Assembly (NCBI GenBank): GCA_012656075.1
Contig: JAAKBF010000042.1
Coordinates: 744,001-808,000, forward strand
Direction: 5' to 3'
Length of the DNA: 64,000 bases
Source: Phytophthora hibernalis
Lineage: Eukaryota; Oomycota; Peronosporomycetes; Peronosporales; Peronosporaceae
Below, in pieces: positions 60,953-64,000 of the stretch (its first letter is position 1; every line of letters begins with the position of its first letter). The notes below the pieces were generated by a model. The model was given only the letters and a program-made list of their open reading frames with translations. It had not been told where the DNA came from and ran no database searches. A program made the position numbers and the translations under genes.

Positions 60953-62203
60953 CTTTCTTCAGGACTGCAAATTCGGGAATGAAAAAGAAAGTGACCGCGT
61001 TCCCCGACTAGAGCATATCACCTGTAAATTTGAGTCCGGAAACTGACGAGGGCACCTACACCGCCCAGGGATTGCAAAAGAAGACCTCCCTGAAATCAAA
61101 TTTTTCAAGAATATAAGACAGGTTTATATAAGATTTTTGTTTTCCGTTTAAGATGTGATCTGTTGTATTGCTATCAAACGGAACCTCTTCTCCTGAACAT
61201 TCACCGTCTTCGAATTGATTAAAGGACGAGGCCACCAGTGCGCTGATGAGCGCAATAGTGGGGTTAGGTCTGTGCTGAAGGTTGAAGGGAATCGAGGGGA
61301 GTTGCCGATGCTAAGTCCATTCAAGACATCGGGGGTGAGGAGATGGAGAATGCTACTGGGCCGCAACAAAGAAGGTGGAAGCACACCTGATAGCATCCGT
61401 GGACAACGGCCGTATCAGGTATTGCAATACCGGTACCGGTACTACTGACTGTTACTATCATATTTGGCAGCAGACGGTAGCGATAGTTCAAGCTACAACC
61501 ACCACGTGATGAAAAAACAGTAGGTTTTAATCGTAACCATCTGATACTAGTAGTATAATGTATAAGTGTAGTACCGTAGTATCAAACTACGGTACTCCAT
61601 TTTGCTGCCCGAGCACCCTGAACTCGATTAAAAGCTGCTGAAAGACCTTTGGAAGCTACAGCTACGAGTGCACGAGGACATTTGTCTCGACCAAGAAGAG
61701 AAAACTGCCGAAAGCGTACGGGTAGCATGGGTACAAGCCTACCCGTACGCACGAGCTCTGAAAGTTTAATATGGAAGTTTGTATGAAATTCCAAATGATC
61801 AACAAAAACGAGCCAATGAAGTTGAGCCTACCCGTACGCGCACGAGACTCGTTATCCTACCCTGGAGACAAAAGGTTCATTAACCTTTAAGGCACTGGTG
61901 TGTCTGAGTCTCGGAATAAAAGAAGCGATGCTGATTGGCCGGTGGTTCATTCCCGACGAGGCTTTATTCCCACCCCCATGGGGGTGGGAATTAAGTGAGG
62001 ATTATATTCGAGATAGATATAAAGTCGGAGAGGCAGTTGCCAGACCGTCAAATCATGTAAAATCATGATGTACGACGAAAATATGCGAAGTTACACCCCT
62101 TCAACAACCAACCCCCATCTTTTACTAGACAACACTTTGTTCAATTCACTTTATAAAAACGACGTAGGTATTTTCTAGTACAACCAATCACATTTTGTTT
62201 AGC
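60953..62203. other. intergenic with several short palindromes
   Basis: No gene I can support (a plus-strand frame at 61215-61448 has no motif). Palindromic structures: AGTACCGTAGT...ACTACGGTACT (about 61573-61599), GCGTACGGGTAG...CTACCCGTACGC (about 61709-61748), and the perfect 26-bp palindrome at 61966-61991. Confidence 0.5.
61966..61991. repeat. perfect 26-bp palindrome
   Basis: ATTCCCACCCCCA|TGGGGGTGGGAAT, with no loop and sharp edges. Confidence 0.9.
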
Positions 62204-62527
62204 ATGATTCCGACTAGGTCATGCTGCGTAGTTGCCCTGATCCTGCTTATCCATAGAAATACTGCCCAATCAAGATACCTCAATGTAGGTCATAAACGAT
62301 TCATTTCTCTAGACCAGCTTCATGTGCACTTTTCCCGGCACATTTTCCGCTTGCAGAGAACTTCGGTACAACGATTCACGCCTAGAACGGGTTTGAAAAG
62401 GTATACAGATCAGCAACACAGCTCTCAGCACCAGCAATCTAGGGACACCGTCGGGGAATTACGAGGTCGTTTATCCCCAGACACCGACGGAGAAACCAGG
62501 GCCTTACTCTTCAAGTGTAAAGGTTAA
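62204..62527 (+). CDS. possible small secreted protein, unrecognised
   Basis: ATG 62204 would start MIPTRSCCVVALILLIHRNT, a plausible signal peptide, followed by about 85 basic, Gln/Arg/His-rich residues to 62527. There is no RXLR or other effector motif. An in-frame ATG at 62195 lies nine bases upstream. Conservation would be needed to call it a gene. Confidence 0.3.
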   Translation: MIPTRSCCVVALILLIHRNTAQSRYLNVGHKRFISLDQLHVHFSRHIFRLQRTSVQRFTPRTGLKRYTDQQHSSQHQQSRDTVGELRGRLSPDTDGETRALLFKCKG

Positions 62528-62675
62528 CCTCGTGAGCATACCAGTATGCTCAGCTAATAGTTAGTTTATAGAAAAGCGGCCGCTTTTAGAATGCTATTGC
62601 TATCCTAACAATGAAGACGAAGGAAAAGACTGCATTCACCTTTGTCCGGGTTCAAACACACGCGCGAAAGGCACG

Positions 62676-62947
62676 ATGGTGCAGGTCGGATCACGCGTTG
62701 TTGTAAAAACCAATCGAACCCGGGAGGGACTGGCATCGTTCTTGACGTGAACACAGAAGGCCGCCAACGCAAGTTTGATGTCGAATGGTCATGTGGAGCT
62801 CGTGAGACCGTAGCAGGACTGTCAATTTCTCTCGCTGCAGTACAAGAAACCCAGTTAATCGCAGCAGGCGATCCCTGGATGCCAATACGACCTATCCTAA
62901 ATGAATCTCTCCACTTCAATTTGACTTTTCTCTTGAGCACCAAATAG
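62676..62947 (+). pseudogene. small SH3/Tudor-like fragment, probably transposon-derived
   Basis: From ATG 62676 the frame reads MVQVGSRVVVKTNRTREG. In another frame it continues GGTGIVLDVNTEGRQRKFDV and EWSCGARETVAGLSISLA. The alternation of short beta-type segments resembles the KOW/Tudor-like modules attached to some oomycete transposase proteins. A frame change near 62725 is required. The family call is weak. Confidence 0.25.
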
Positions 62948-63741
62948 ATTTCAATACAAACGCCTATACAAACTAACTTTGCCCAAGCAAACTAGTATGC
63001 TTTGCTCCTGTCTACCTGTATGCTTTCGACCTGAAGAGTAAGACAATTTTCGTCTTCTTCTTTTCAAAATAAGAATATAAACCCAGTCTGAATACCACTT
63101 TGGTATCCTTAGCATCACACCCAGTTATCTCAATTCGTCTCTCGCTTGCACGCATTCCATCTTCATTTTTCAAGTATCAAGCTGCCTACCATCGCCCCAC
63201 CAATAATAGTATAGACTGTACTCAAGTACGCCGTAGCTTTTGTTTAGATTTGTAGGAAGCACAAACAGACAAACTAAGGGAAATTACTGCGGAGATCCAA
63301 AATTTTATTCCATTGAAAAAGTCGCGCTACGCACAAAGAAGCTCTAAAATTTATGATTTTCTAGGTTTGAAGTATTGAATTCTAAGGGCTACGCGAAGAC
63401 AGGTTTAATGGTATATTCAATGACAAGTGCTATGTGAGGGAGCGCTTGCCACTGGAAAGTTGCCAGTGCTTGTTTACAATCACATCCTATCAAAGTGTCG
63501 CACAACCCGGGGTTTCCCGAAAGCGGAAAATTGTAGAATGATCAATTGAGCTAGTAGCTTTAAGGCTTTCACTTGCTAGTCTCCTTAGACGTCCTCCTAG
63601 AGACAACAACATGTCCTACTCTCCATGTCCAGCGCCATCATCAACGGCGAAATGCAACATGCATGCCATAATCGCCTGCTGGCATCAAGCGGTGAGTCAT
63701 GGCTGCTTCCAATCCCGACGAGCTCCTGTGGCAGAATCTTC
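62948..63741. other. intergenic, nothing recognised
   Basis: No coding frame, RNA gene or repeat copy that I can support. A short inverted pair GGGAGCGCTTGCCACTGG / CCAGTGCTTG occurs at 63438-63473. Confidence 0.5.
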
Positions 63742-63925
63742 GAGAGCTAGGGGGCGTAAAACTTACTGAATTCTTGAAACTCCGAATACAAAAAAACGTT
63801 ATTTAAATAGACAGACATTAGGCGCTAAGGTCTTTTGTCAAGAGGGAAACAGCCCAGATTGATCGCTAAGGTCTCTAAATAATATTGTAAGTGAAAAAGG
63901 AAGTGAAAAATAATTACAACCAGTA
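63742..63925 (+). pseudogene. NUMT: fragment of mitochondrial large-subunit rRNA gene (rnl)
   Basis: The sequence follows the universally conserved domain II order of LSU rRNA: GAGCTAGGGGGCGT, then AAACTCCGAATAC, GGCGCTAAGGTC, CAAGAGGGAAACAGCCCAG, ATCGCTAAGGTC, then a GTGAAAAAGGAAGTG segment and ACAACCAG. It corresponds to bacterial 23S sequences around AAACTGCGAATACCGG and AAGAGGGAAACAACCCAGAC. The AT-rich variant fits a mitochondrial copy. It stops abruptly after ACAACCAG, where a genuine LSU gene would go on. A nuclear insertion of mitochondrial DNA is the simplest reading. Confidence 0.8.
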
Positions 63926-64000
63926 ATACAAAATTAAGCCTTTTTGAATTTTAAAATTCAAAATAAATATTTAATTATTTTTCTTAAATAATATAAATTT
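63926..64000. other. very AT-rich segment, possibly more mitochondrial DNA
   Basis: About 75 bases of almost pure A and T with TTTTTGAATTTTAAAATTCA directly after the rRNA fragment. It is not contiguous rnl sequence. It may be a second mitochondrial piece joined during insertion. Confidence 0.35.

Noticed and set aside
63742..63925. A functional rRNA gene
   Set aside because: Only about 184 bp of domain II are present and the sequence leaves the rRNA alignment abruptly on both sides.

Overview
The window reads as nuclear DNA of a plant-pathogenic oomycete of the Peronosporales (Phytophthora or downy-mildew type). The evidence is the co-occurrence of an RXLR-dEER effector, a Crinkler N-domain and an NLP (necrosis and ethylene inducing peptide-like) gene; introns of 64-74 nt with GT...AG ends; flagellar and tubulin-folding genes; and typical oomycete transposon families (Harbinger, piggyBac, Copia, Gypsy, hAT, Crypton, L1-type LINE). 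I cannot name the species.

Layout. 1-20.6 kb is a transposon graveyard: a piggyBac-type MITE cut by the window edge, decayed Harbinger and piggyBac transposases, an unclassified minus-strand coding relic (8.5-11.1 kb), a complete minus-strand Copia element (11258-17869, TSD TGTAT) with a second copy of the MITE in one LTR and the empty site in the other, and a LINE endonuclease fragment. 20.6-38.1 kb holds three copies (A, B, C) of a secreted mucin-like repeat protein. Copies B and C are the arms of a 2.9-kb inverted duplication with a 527-bp spacer. Between A and B lie a hAT transposase, two Crypton fragments and a foldback-like element carrying a ULP1-type protease. 39.2-48.7 kb holds three GlcNAc-transferase-domain glycosyltransferase paralogues, a coiled-coil basal-body-like gene, a compact paralogue (D) of the mucin-like family and an NLP gene with a degenerate signature heptapeptide. 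49.2-53.8 kb is a Gypsy element with almost identical LTRs but defective coding. 54.4-58.8 kb contains a decayed fifth family member (E), then three well preserved genes: an alpha-kinase, a TXNDC9/phosducin-like gene (both with clean introns) and a small membrane protein. 59-61 kb carries the RXLR and Crinkler genes. The right edge holds a fragment of mitochondrial large-subunit rRNA gene, a NUMT.

Possible joint function. The mucin-like proteins are Thr/Ser-rich with signal peptides, and the glycosyltransferases belong to a family that adds GlcNAc to protein hydroxyl groups. A surface glycoprotein locus with its own glycosylating enzymes is plausible but is an inference. The NLP, RXLR and Crinkler genes lie in the same repeat-rich setting.

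Caution. Many otherwise coherent genes are broken by single-nucleotide changes, most of them inside homopolymer runs. The two arms of the inverted duplication also differ at homopolymers. Some apparent frameshifts may therefore be sequencing or assembly errors rather than pseudogenes.
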